From the NCBI GenBank assembly GCA_941918925.1, contig OW799235.1, positions 107,773,947 through 107,837,946 on the forward strand: a stretch of 64,000 bases of DNA, written 5' to 3'. This DNA is from Phyto melanocephala. Lineage: Eukaryota > Arthropoda > Insecta > Diptera > Rhinophoridae. This document shows positions 24,016-34,691 of the stretch, in pieces. The notes beneath the pieces were generated by a model that worked only from the letters and a program-made list of their open reading frames with translations, ran no database searches and was not told the DNA's origin. Each line of letters starts with the position of its first letter. Within the stretch, counting starts at the first letter, position 1. The translations under genes were made by a program, and so were the position numbers.

Positions 24016-24910
24016 AAGCGTAATTTTTTAAGAGCTATAGGAAAGTTAAAAAAAAAAAACATAAAATTCAGAAAAATGCTTAAAATTTTTATTTGAATTG
24101 ATAGTACGGTCCATATAATTTAATGTTTGAAGATTATTTCATGCAAATGTTGACCGTGACTGCGCCTCAAATGGTCCATCCGCTTAGTCCAATTTTGGCA
24201 TACTCTTTCCAACATTTCGGCCGGTATCTCATGATTAAATGCTTCAATGTTGTCTTCCAATGCGTCAATTGAAGCGGGCATGTGTATATAGACATGAGCT
24301 TTAACATAGCCCCACAAAAAATAGTCTAAAGGCGTTAAATCGCACGATCTAGGCGGCCAATTTACCGGTCCCGAACGTGAAATAAAATGTTCACCGAACT
24401 CGCCGTCTTGTTAAAACCACAGGTCATGCAAGTCAAGATCTTGCATTTTGGGCAAAAAAAAGTTGGATATCACCTCACGGTAGCGCTCACCATTCACAGT
24501 TACGTTACGATTCGCATCATCTTTGAAGAAGTAGGGTCCAATGATGCCACCAGCCCATAAACCGCACCATACTGTGACTTTTTCCAGATGCATTGGTATC
24601 TCTTGCAATGCTTCTGGCTGATCTTCACTCCAAAATCGAGAATTCTTCTTACTAACGTACCCATTGAGCCAAAACTGAGCTTCGTCGCTAAACACAATGT
24701 TTCGATAAGAAACGCGATGAACTTTCTTAACAGAGCACGCATTTTGATAATAAAATTCAATAATTTGCAAGTGTTGTTCGTTTGTAAGCCGATTCATGGT
24801 TAAGTTATAGACCAAAATGAAGATGTTTGACAGTGAAATAAAACACGAAACGTGCGTCAGCTGTTTAAACCAGGGCTGCCAAAAACATGATAGCAAAAAA
24901 AATCACCCTT
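24016..24910 (-). mobile_element. Mariner-like element with both TIRs and TA duplications
   Basis: The left end is AAGCGTAATTTTTTAAGAGC and the right end, reversed, AAGGGTGATTTTTTTTGC. A TA lies directly outside each end (24014-24015, 24911-24912). Length is 895 bp, shorter than the roughly 1.3 kb expected for a full mariner-like element, because the transposase is internally deleted (see next entry). Confidence 0.85.
24120..24795 (-). pseudogene. Mariner-like transposase, deleted and interrupted
   Basis: The start MNRLTNEQHLQIIEFYYQN (24795) is the usual N-terminal helix. A deletion removes the rest of the helix-turn-helix and joins VHR to VSYRNIVFSDEAQFWLNGYV, which holds the first catalytic Asp. 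The core continues EKVTVWCGLWAGGIIGPYFF, NVTVNGERYREVISNFFLP and LHDLWF. The WFQQDG motif is broken by a stop (WF*QDG) and about 17 residues after it are missing. In the next frame come EHFISRSGPVNWPPRSCDLT and PLDYFLWGYVK, with the third catalytic Asp, and a C-terminus ending HLHEIIFKH at 24120. The enzyme would have been a DDD-type cut-and-paste transposase; this copy is dead. Confidence 0.85.
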
Positions 24911-26506
24911 TACTACGCCACGGCAAGTGGAATCTTTACAAACTTTAGCACTTGAAAGTATGAAAATTGTGGAGGGGAATGGGAAGCGAAAAATCAAAGT
25001 TTATTAGATTGGTTTTACATTTAACATTATTAGGTTAGATTGTAGTAGTTGTTATAGTTGTTGTAGTAATAAAATTGTTTTTTTATTGTGGCTTCAATGA
25101 TTGTTATTGTTCGCTTCTTTTTTTTACAAAGTTGTATTTTCGTATGCATATATGTACATGGAATTGCCTAAAAACAGTCTCACCATTAACACCAGCAAAA
25201 ATAAAAAAATAAATAAATGAATTGTGCAAATTGTTATTGAATTGAAAAAACAAATTGCCAAACAGTTGGTAATCAATTTGACCAAAAATCCCGAGAAAAC
25301 AGAGAGTAAAGTTGTGAATAAAAAAAACTTTGTTTAATAACGCACGTTTTGCCCATACAAATATAAATGTACATTGAGTTCAATTCAATGATTTTTTATG
25401 AAGTTAACAATTGCTGAAACCACTCTCCTCCCCAAACAAACAGCAGTTATATTTTTGTTTACTTCAGCATAGTTATGCTGTTGTTGTTTTTAAGTTTCAT
25501 CTCCCAACAACGTTAACATTCATTTTCATGGAGTTTTGGTTTGGTTTTTTTAATATTTTTTTTCCAAACTTGTTTTATAACAAAAATTTGTGTTATTGTT
25601 ATTTGGCATTTGAAAATCCTACTCTGCATTTGTCTATTCACCCATTTATCCACCTGTACATTTATTCATTCATTCATTTATTTATTCATCCATTCAATTA
25701 TACTTGTTCAGGTCTGAGTGATGATGCCATAGTTACGTTCTTTTTTCCACATTTTTGGGCCATCAGTTTGTATTTTTTTTTTGTTATTTAAGCTTTTATC
25801 TCACATGTACAGAAAAACCATAAACTATTCATATGGATATATGTTTTTCCAATATTAGCAAATATTGTTGTGGGGCTTACCATTATTGTTGGAGTTAGTT
25901 TTTCTAACAATCATTTGTGGTTCCATTGTTTTAGCATTCACGTTTATTTGCGAAAAACAATATTTTTTTTAAAATTAATATTAAAAACTTATCAACTTAA
26001 GATAGATTTTTGTTAAGGATATGTGTATCGCCCCAACTTTTTGTCAAGGTTTTTATTTCTATTTGCAATAAATAATTAGTCAGCAGAAAAATAGATTAAA
26101 TCAGAAAAGTGCTGATGATAAAACCGTAGGTAGTTTTGAAAATGTGTTCCATTCGGCCATTGTCGGGAAACTAAAATTCCATAGAATTGTTTTATTAATG
26201 AACTTGTAGTCAATAAAACAGATTTATCTAGTTAACTAAAAGGTTCAATAAAATCACAAATAAAAAAATCGCTACACTGAGGGCTGTAGGCTTGATTCCT
26301 GAGCAGACTCTTATCTATTATACTTTTTTATTTTAACCAAAGCAGCGCTTGAGTTTGATTTTTAAAACGATAAAATTTTTTTTATAAATCTAAAAAACAA
26401 ATTTATCTGAAGGCAAAAACAAATTAAAATTATTAGCAAACACAAAAAATTTAAATTTTTGCTTTAAAATGCTACTTAAACAAGGAAAAAAATTGTTTTT
26501 GTATAA
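24911..26506. other. AT-rich DNA with pyrimidine microsatellite
   Basis: A TTCA/TTTA-type microsatellite spans roughly 25618-25700, which explains the 126-codon + frame at 25411-25791. No gene recognised. Confidence 0.45.
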
Positions 26507-26932
26507 GCTATAAACACAATCAAAGGCTACCGACTACAAGAGTAGCTGGCTACAAAAATATCCAAGTCGCCAGCTACTTAATTCTTTTAACGACTACCGA
26601 CCACTAACTACAAAAAATTAACATCTGTTTTGACATATGTATTAAAGTTAACCAATGGTCCCCGTATAATAGTTTTTCGCGTTTTTAATAGCGATATTTA
26701 ATGTATTGCGTTTTTAAAACCACCATTTCATTCATTTATTGTATTGGCAGCACTAATCTGTTTTTTGTAGCCAAGAAAAATAGAAATTAGCCTAATTTGG
26801 CTACGGGCTACAAAAGTAGCCGTTTAGTCGGTAGTCGTGTAGCGGCAAAAAGAATTATTCTCATAAGCTCGCATGTATTTTATTTTTGACATCTTGTAGT
26901 CGATGGTCGGTGGACTTGATTGTGTTTATAGC
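26507..26932. mobile_element. MITE with GCTATAAACACAATCAA ends (426 bp)
   Basis: The left end GCTATAAACACAATCAAAGG, followed by CTACCGACTACAAGA, is mirrored at the right by TCTTGTAGTCGATGGTCGGT and GACTTGATTGTGTTTATAGC. The interior carries many CTAC/GTAG phrases (GGCTACAAAAGTAGCC, GTCGGTAGTCGTGTAG). A target duplication is not clear, so superfamily is open. Confidence 0.7.
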
Positions 26933-27515
26933 ATTAGTGTTAAACAAACTTAAGATATAGTACAAACATCGTAGATCGTATTTCTATAGTTTCTATTATG
27001 TATCTAAAACGCCTAACACCTTATCGTTATTATCTTCTTGTTGGGAATATCAAGAAGTGAATTTCTTACAACCTACGACAGCTACGACAGGTTGTGATTT
27101 GAGCAATTGTATACATATTTTGCGAATGTACAAAGAAAGTGCAACATGTTCTATTTAAATGCATGTTATTTATAACTCGTAATAACGCTTCAAGAAGTTC
27201 GTATTGCATTATGTTCCGAAAGCGAGTTTTTGTGTAGTTCATTATTGGAAATACTTTTTATTTTCTGACATGTAGATATGCATTTATGTATGCATATAAT
27301 AAAGTGAATTATTGTGACAGACGATAAAGTCAAATGTTTTTAACACACGCTCTACACGAGCCATCAATTTGTTCGCATACATATGAATGCCTCAAATTTC
27401 ATACATTAAAACACCAAAATAAAATTAATATTTTTTCGTATTAAATTTAGAGAAAAAAACCGCTGTGTCTCGAAATCAAACATTAAAAAGCGAAACAAGT
27501 TTTAATATCGCGCAC

Positions 27516-27540
27516 GTCTGGCGAGAAAACGCCAGACTTG
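27516..27540. other. 8-bp perfect hairpin
   Basis: GTCTGGCG-AGAAAA-CGCCAGAC forms a GC-rich hairpin in otherwise AT-rich DNA. Could be a relic of a Helitron 3' hairpin or a structured RNA element; nothing else supports either. Confidence 0.4.
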
Positions 27541-27859
27541 GCATTCCTGTTTAACGAGCAAATGACCTTAGCTACTCTAAAAAATAATAAATAAATAATT
27601 AAGTAAATTGACTTAAAAATATAATATTATTTTTTTTTTAATAAGCGCGTATCCGGCTAACGCGTTTGGTGTAATGAGTTTTTATTAAAACATCTGAACT
27701 TTTTTGTTTTTTGGCTGCCTTAACTAAATATTATGTTTATGATTGAAAAAAGTTGCACCAAAACGCCAAGACCTGTGAGAGGTATACACGTATGCCCAAT
27801 TGGCATGTTGCGAGCTCAAAAAGAACGAAATTTTCTAATAGAAACAAATCAAAATCCCA

Positions 27860-28960
27860 TTTATATATCGACTAGATCAATCCAGCCCGTTCAAAGTTAT
27901 TCCTTAGGGACTTCCAATTCGAATTCTTTAGGCATTCCAAGTTTGCCATAGTATCCACGTTAAAGTTCACGCGTCTGATATGTTTAAATACAGGATATTG
28001 ACAAAGGTAATGTTCCAAAGTCCCGTCCCGTTCCCTTCCTTGCATGCTCTACAAAAAGTTTCATCCGATAGCTCAATTCGAGCTAGATAAGTTCCTTTTT
28101 TCGTGTGATCCGTTAATACTCTAGTTATTCTTCTAAGAATCCCCTTCGAACTCTATGACTTTTGTGTTATGCCATTTTCTGACGTGTTCCTACATCACCC
28201 AAACTTTAAGTTCGTTTTTGAAAGGGTTAAGCATATTCCACGTTGATAGTATTCAAAATTATGCCCCGTTTTCGGTTATGCCATGATGGTCTGGTATTCG
28301 TATTTTCTCTAGACGTTCATAATTTTTATGCCAGTTTATCTTCTTCTTTTATTGCAGGACATTCCGAGATTCAACCTTTTCGCTCATTAGTATTTTGATA
28401 ATTGATCCGTTCAGTTTTTGGAAAATATCATTGTGTAAATGGAAGTATTTACTCTGTTTCGGCTTTTGTGATATAAACCCATTCCAGTTCGGTCACAAAT
28501 CTTCTATCCGTTCGTATAAAGAATGATGTCTTGGGTATTTCTTAACCTAATTTCTTTCATCCCATTATCTCTCTCTCTCTTCCGGTATTATGTTGATGCA
28601 GTTAATATTGTCGTATTCCATTAGGATTTTGTCACATGTTACTTCTGTGATATTTCCCTTCGATAGGATATCGGTTATTCTTTAGTATCTGGTTTTATGG
28701 TCCAAACATATTACTTATCAAAAATAGTTGGATGTTCTGCTTAATATCCTTTCCCAATCCCCTGTATTCGCTTTTAATTTATAGCAATATATAATAGAAT
28801 TGTGAGATTTGTCAAAAGAGTATGATTTCACCAATTGCTCACCTCTAACACGTCATGGGACGTCACATACTCTTAAAATACATCTAGTTGGAATGCTTCG
28901 CTTTTGACCTAAATTCAGTGCCGCATTCCATCATTTAAATCATCAGTTGCTTATGTTCCG
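27860..28960 (-). pseudogene. R1/LOA-like LINE ORF2 remnant (RNase H and tail)
   Basis: On the minus strand the best block is LSDETFCRACKEGNGTG, then in another frame LEHYLCQYPVFKHIR and VDTMANLECLKNSNW. This is the CRAC.E..GT.EH.LC..P.F...R tail of R1/LOA-type ORF2 proteins. The DNA upstream on the minus strand (28250-28720) matches 38090-38550 nearly line for line (CGTATTTTCTCTAGACGTTC, CCAGTTCGGTCAC), and there an RNase H fold is readable. Many frameshifts. Both copies lie in the same orientation about 9.7 kb apart. Confidence 0.65.
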
Positions 28961-28984
28961 TTAACGTAGACCTGACGTTTTTAA

Positions 28985-29410
28985 AAGCTCCCGAAAAATA
29001 ATGCAACATCCCTCTAGCTAAATATTTAACTAGTAACGTTTTAAATTAGTCATATAACTAGTTGTAATGTAAATAAACTCACCCTCGCTAAATTGATGAG
29101 TTCTTTGTTTTTGTTTAGTATCAATTTAATATAATATTGTTTTGTTTAGACCGTAAAACTTCAAATCCAAAGAAGCATGAGACAACAAAAATTTCATAGA
29201 GCTTGATGCTTGAATTTGTGTGTAAAATTCATAAAATAACTAGTATAAAACTAGTTGGGGTCCTATGACAACCTAATGTTAAAATCAATAGTTTGATATA
29301 CGAAACAATGTCAGATATGTAACTATTCTTAAACTAGAAGAAACTAGAAAATTTCTTAACACATACTAGTTACTTTTTTTGCATTATTTGACCGACTGTG
29401 AGAATGTGTT
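28985..29410 (+). repeat. ACTAGT-rich SINE-like repeat, copy 1
   Basis: Shares, inverted, several blocks with 46960-47236 and 47560-47600: CATATAACTAGTTGTAATG, GCTTGATGCTTGAATT, TAGTATAAAACTAGT, ATCAATAGTTTGATATA and CAGATATGTAACTA. Near 29160 the phrase CTTCAAATCC...GAGACAAC corresponds to the tRNA-like B-box region of the other copy. Confidence 0.55.
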
Positions 29411-29918
29411 CCTGAACCTAAACATCACTGATGTCAATATTATTGTTATTGTTTGCTGGGAAACATGATAAAGTATACTACATGCTATTACACTGGCAGG
29501 TTAATTAATTAATAAAGTATTTCTTTTTATTGTCGTGGCAAGGGCAGCATATTTTAGTATCATTATGATTTCAACGCTTAATGTTTCTTACATAACCTTC
29601 ACCCATACGAAATGATTTTTGGATGTATTTTTATGCTGTAGTTAATTGCGTTAATTTTTTAGTATCGATTTAAAATTATTTTTGATTGTAACTCTTTTTT
29701 GAGTAGATTAAAATCTTAGTGCATTTAAATAGTAATTAATGGTTTTTCAATTTTTTTTATTATTTTTTTTTTATTTTTAAAGAGTTCATAGAAGATCTTG
29801 CATACAACTTTATTTGGGAACTAAATATATAATTAGCTCTATGAGCTGATTAAAAATAAATTATTTGTACACAATTTTTTTTATATAAATTAACTTTTAA
29901 CTTTTTATAATAATAAGT

Positions 29919-29952
29919 TTTTTTCTTATTTTTTTTTTCTTTTCAGGTATGT
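29919..29952 (+). promoter_or_regulatory. Recursive splice site (ratchet point) 1
   Basis: A near-pure pyrimidine tract (29917-29943) leads into CAG|GTATGT at 29944-29952. A 3' splice site is therefore directly fused to a 5' splice site, the consensus of zero-nucleotide exons that fly genes use to remove very long introns stepwise. A GTAAGT at 30024 provides the downstream donor that such sites need for exon definition, making a 77-nt recursive-splice exon. Seen in sequence: the motif. Known: the mechanism in Drosophila Ubx and many long introns. Inferred: that it is used here, on a + strand gene. Confidence 0.6.
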
Positions 29953-30377
29953 ACTCGTAAACACTTTATTTGTAACTTAAATTCTTAGGAAACGGTAATT
30001 TCAAAGACCTAGACCAGTACTAAGTAAGTGTTAATGTAATCTATGATTTTAATTCTGCATATAACGGCTAAAGCAAACAAACAAATTTTCCAACCACCGA
30101 TTTGCTTTTAATTTCAATAATGGAAAAAATATTTTTGAATTTTTTTTTCTAATTTCCTTGTTTAATTCCATAACAAATTTGAGACAATTTTGAGGTTAAG
30201 AAATGAGCTGTCCTCTTTATCTTTAAGGAGTTAATTTACATGCACGTTACCTTAAATGCCAACTGTTAGAAAAGTGGTTTATTATGATCTAGGCTTAGTG
30301 ATACTTTTTTTTTTAATATCAAGCTAAACACTATTAAATCACAAATTAGATACATATTTATTTTAAAAACTTTTATA

Positions 30378-30952
30378 CAGGGTGATCAAACCAAAACGCA
30401 CGATGTTAATAAAGCAAAAAGTTTTTAGAGCATAATCTTAATATTTGTTTTTTCATTATGATAGAAGAATCTATGACAATTATGTGTGAAACAGAAAATC
30501 GGCCAAATGCTCGCCACGGCTTCCGCGGCATAGTTTTATCCGATGGTAAATATTTTCAGTGACAATGTTGATGTTTAATTGTGCACACGACGTCAAGTCG
30601 AGGTTGACGGCTCTTCTGCCACACTATCGCAAACAACAGCAATGCTTTCCACAGAACCAACTGGGCGAGCAGGCACAGGTGTTTTCACATTTCCTACAGA
30701 CTCGGTTTGCTGATATTTTTGCACACGTTTGACCGACTTTGCTGACCAAAAAAATCACAAAATTGATTTTAATCTAAACGCCCATCTTCGTAAAAGACTT
30801 TAACAATCTTAACGCGCTACTCAGTTGTGCACCTCCCCATTGTTGAATTCGTCAAACACTATTACAAAGAAGTGCCAAATTAAGTTGGGCAAATAACTTG
30901 ACATTAAGGTGCCTCACAATTGACTTCATGTATTATGATTAGACCACCCTTT
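30378..30952 (-). mobile_element. Internally deleted mariner-like element
   Basis: The left end is TA|CAGGGTGATCAAACC and the right, reversed, AAGGGTGGTCTAATC. On the minus strand: KSVKRVQKYQQTESVGNVKT, PVPARPVGSVESIAVV, DSVAEEPSTSTRRRAQQLNI. This is the helix-turn-helix region of mariner-like transposases (GRPVxVRTxENIxxVxxSVxExPxTSTRRRSQELGI). Almost at once the frame runs into CRGSRGEHLADFLFHT, the extreme C-terminus. The entire catalytic domain has been lost, leaving a MITE-like derivative of about 575 bp. Confidence 0.8.
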
Positions 30953-32398
30953 TAAATCAAAAATATTTAGTGATAATTGGAAAACAAGCAAAAAATTTCA
31001 GTTGCAATGCAAATTTATCAACGCCGACCACTGTTTTATGAATGTTTTGGAAAGGCGGTGCCACTACACTAAGGAAAAAATTTGGTAGGAAAACGGTAAA
31101 AACAATAAAATTAGTGTTGCAAATATTAAAATTTTGTAAAAAGAACCGATATTATATATTTATAAACGAAAAAATACAACAGTATTAGAAATTTATTGCT
31201 CAGGACAACTAAATTAGTTCTCCTAACCAATTAGCCTTATTAATAAGATTAGTATTAAATTCACTTATATCTCAACCGAATTTTATTTTCTGTATTAGGG
31301 TTCACAACTAAATTTTAATTCATGCAATAAAAAATCCTATATTCCAATAATTTATTTTAAATAAAAATGAAATTTTAGTTATTGCAAACAATTATTGGTT
31401 ACTAGTATTAATACATTTCGATAACATTAAACAAATGCTTAGAATTAAGCTATAATTGGTGTTTACAAACGAAAATTGTTACATATAATAATAATTTGTT
31501 ACAAACAATTAATACAAATATTATCTTTCAAACAAAATTTATTTATCTGTCAGTGTGAAAATTCAAAATCAAAATTAATATATTTTTTTTTTTTTTGAGA
31601 AAATAATTTTAAAAATGAAGAAATATGAAATGAAAAAAATATTTCAATCACTTTTTTGTTATACAAAACGAAATCTGCAAGAGACTGTTTAGTAAGGTAA
31701 GGACTCAATTTTACATTTCAAAATATTATTATGTATTTCAGTAAGCAAAATGAACTTTCAAATACGGAAATTTGCAATTAATACTAACGTCATAGATGGT
31801 GCTGTACTGGGGATGCGAAATTGTTTCAAGTCACTCAAAATACATACATATGTACATATGGACATTTATTCAGTTGTAGTAAGTAAGTTTATATGGGTAT
31901 AGTATCTTCGAGCCACATCTAACCGAAGAAACTTATCGATGCTTACTTCTTTGCAGCGTTTGCACCGCCGCGTAATGCCCGTGTTGAACAAGACCAGTAC
32001 AATCTTAGAGACTAAGAAGAAACCATGAACTTATCCTAATAATATTTGCAATTTCAAGTTTTATTTATGTATTAAAATGTTGATGTATTTATATATGTAT
32101 GTATGTAGATATTTATTTTATAGGTATATTATGTCTTTTTTTTATAAAAAAAAGATATTAAAAAAAATATCAATAATACCGACTAATAAAATCTGCTAAC
32201 ACAACCGTTGGGTTACTTAAATTCTACTGTTGCTACTAAATCTAAAATGCTAAGAATCAAATTTTTCTATTATTACAAACGAATTAAGAGATAGTACGTG
32301 GAACCGAATGAATTCGATTGGCAAAAAATTCGGTTGCCACAATGAATCTGTTTTCTGTGTGTAGTCACAAATCTAGTTAAACAACTCATTTATTGCAG
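30953..32398. other. AT-rich DNA upstream of the candidate exon
   Basis: No repeat or gene recognised. AAG|GTAAGG at about 31693 is a strong donor-like sequence and could end an untranslated exon, but no acceptor or promoter was found to go with it. Confidence 0.4.
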
Positions 32399-32588
32399 CA
32401 AAATTTTTCCAGTTGCGTAACTTTCCGGCATGACAATGTCAATTACCTGTTTTGTTCTGGTAATTTGACGGCGATGAAATATTTTCTTTGGATCCTTTTG
32501 CCGACCGATAAGAGGTGGAGACTTAACCGAAATCTTATTCTATTATTAATAACTATATTTCTACTCTGCACAAGCACGGATGCAAGGG
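32399..32588 (+). CDS. Candidate host exon encoding a signal peptide
   Basis: An acceptor-like CATTTATTGCAG ends at 32398. The ATG at 32474 (purine at -3) opens 38 codons: MKYFLWILLPTDKRWRLNRN followed by LILLLITIFLL and CTSTDAR. This reads as a basic stretch, a hydrophobic core (residues 21-31) and a cleavage site after TDA (37). It runs straight into G|GTATGA at 32588/32589, a phase-1 donor. Phase-1 introns just after the signal peptide are common in immunoglobulin-superfamily and other surface proteins of flies. The segment is less AT-rich than its flanks. The rest of the protein is not in this window as far as I can see. Family unknown. It could also be a chance open frame; the weak polypyrimidine tract argues for caution or for a first exon. 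Confidence 0.45.
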
Positions 32589-32800
32589 GTATGAAAAAAG
32601 GTAATTTTCCACACCCTCCAAACCAAACCTTTTCTTTTGATAAGTAATAGTTTTGGCAGCCATTTAAACAAACAATTCATAAATTTTAATAATAATTTAC
32701 CACACCCCGTCGCTTTCCCCGAAAACCCTTAAGTTGGATCCGCGCCTGAAAAAATTTTTAATTTCTATAAAAAAGGTCTGCTGTTAAGCCAACTAACATT

Positions 32801-33060
32801 GTAGGTAAGGCTGGTGCAAAGTTACCCTCACCCGGAGACCATTATGGTCCATTGTGACGCCTTAATATAGAAATTAAGAGAAAAATAGAATAATAAGAGA
32901 GATAGTTAAAATAGAAGAGAAAGAGAAGCAGACCAGTCCAGAGTCTCTGGCAGGAATCAAATCCGCAACCCCCAAACTAGCAGACCAGCACACTACTGAC
33001 TAGTCCACCGGGGCACCCTAGGCCAACTGGCATATAACAGTTCGAATTATATGGTTCCCC
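32801..33060 (-). mobile_element. tRNA-headed SINE, reversed, nearly full length
   Basis: On the minus strand: GTGCCCCGGTGGACTAGTCA, GTAGTGTGCTGGTCTGCTAG, B-box-like GGATTTGATTCC, CAGAGACTCTGGACTGG, pyrimidine-rich body, then GGCGTCACAATGGACCATAA and GGTAACTTTGCACCAGCC at the 3' end. Upstream of the head is ATATGCCAGTTGG, which resembles the tail of the copy at 17740, so two SINE units may be fused here. Confidence 0.8.
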
Positions 33061-33981
33061 ATTAAAGGTAGAGAATCGCTACTCCAAATTATTTTAGGTA
33101 GATTTTTGTAAATTTACACAATTATCTACTGCATCTTTATAAGACTAATTCTACCTCCTGTAAAGCACTATTTAACTCCTTTTACCTGCTCATGCTTTAA
33201 ATTTACAGATAAACTAAACAAACTTTGTGATCATACCGCAGTGTATATACAACAAAAAAAAATTTAAAAAAAACGAAAACAACAACAACAACAAAATACA
33301 ACAACATGCATATAAAGTTACAAGCTACAAATGAAAACTAATCAAAAACATAAAATTTTAATTAACGATTATAAAAGTTGCACACACACACATGCATATA
33401 TGAACACTGTTGCTGTTGTGAACATTCTCAAATCCCCTTAAAGGACACCTTATGCTAGTATTTATTTAAAAATAAATAAAAGTAAACATACAAATTTTTG
33501 GCAAATATTTTTGTTGTTGTGTTAACAATTTTAGTAATATAATGAAAATTGTAAGATAACACATATTGAGTTTATTGGTAAAACGGAACGACATAAAAAA
33601 AAACAGAAAAGAAAACAAAATAATGTTTGTAAAAAGTTAACTGGACTCTACTCTCCATTCGTTTTAAAGCAACGGCTAAACCATGGAGTCACAATAGTTA
33701 AACCCTTTTGCTGTTACAAACAGAGAACAAACAACAAAAAATGGCAAAAAGTAATTCATGCGGAAAATTGACTTTTTCCTAGGACACTAAAGGATTATCT
33801 TTTTTTTCGGTTTCGTTTTTTTTTGTCGATTCTTTTGTTGTGCAATCAATGGCTACAGTTTGTACCGTTTACTGTTGTTGTTGTCTTTTTGTGTGTTCCT
33901 CAATTTAAGCCTAAAACTTTTAAATGGAATTTCTATTTTTAAATCATGTATAACAAATGAATTTTCTGTTTTCGTTTCCAG
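33061..33981. other. AT-rich DNA
   Basis: CAACAACAACAA and CACACACA short runs; no gene seen. Confidence 0.4.
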
Positions 33982-33998
33982 TACACTTTACAAGACAG
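33982..33998 (+). other. Microexon-like 17-nt segment
   Basis: A good acceptor TTTTCTGTTTTCGTTTCCAG ends at 33981. Seventeen bases later a donor GTAGGTAGGTAAG begins at 33999. The spacing is not a multiple of three and would shift a reading frame. It lies 1.4 kb downstream of the candidate signal-peptide exon, on the same strand. Unproven; chance co-occurrence is the main alternative. Confidence 0.25.
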
Positions 33999-33999
33999 G

Positions 34000-34609
34000 T
34001 AGGTAGGTAAGCCCAAACTAAACTACACATGTCTTTCTGAATCTGTCGTCTGTATGTGTTTGTGAGAACAATAGAATACAATTAATTTTTTTCTTTTTTT
34101 TTTAAATAGAGGCACAAAAGCTTTTTTTATTTTTTCTTAATTAACTGCAAATGAAAAACTTTAATACCTTATTCAAAGATGTCAAAAGAATAATTCCTTT
34201 TAGTCATTCATTCATCTTCATTATTTTCTGTTGTAATTTCTAACAAATAAAATGTAGCCAGGCAAAAAGAAAGCAAAAATAGTTTCTTTTTTCGTTTTTT
34301 CGAAAACATCAATGTTTTGACGGCCAATACGCTAATGCGACTTAAAGAAAACTTTTCAAGTTTGAGGAAAAGTGTCAAGTAGATACAAAAATGTTGACAA
34401 ACAAATCAGCAAAACTCAGAGCAAACAATAAAACTTGACAGGGAAAATCTTGTTTTGAATTTAATTGGAACGAAAATAGTTTTTCTCACCATCGACGCAC
34501 ACAATAAACCAGTGCTTCTGAATGTGGCTGATTATGCCCACTAAGACATAATTATTTCTCATTTCATTTTTTTGTGTTAAGAAAATTCTTCTTTAAAGAC
34601 AATTTTATA
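34000..34609. other. AT-rich DNA
   Basis: Nothing recognised beyond A/T runs. Confidence 0.4.
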
Positions 34610-34691
34610 CAGGGTGGCCCACAAAATATCTCCTTACCGTATCTTTAGCAAAAACGACATTATATTATTATTTTGGACTAAAACACAAATA

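Noticed and set aside
25411..25791. 126-codon + frame with many aromatic and hydrophobic residues
   Set aside because: Produced by a TTCA/TTTA microsatellite and T-runs; no domain or splice signals.
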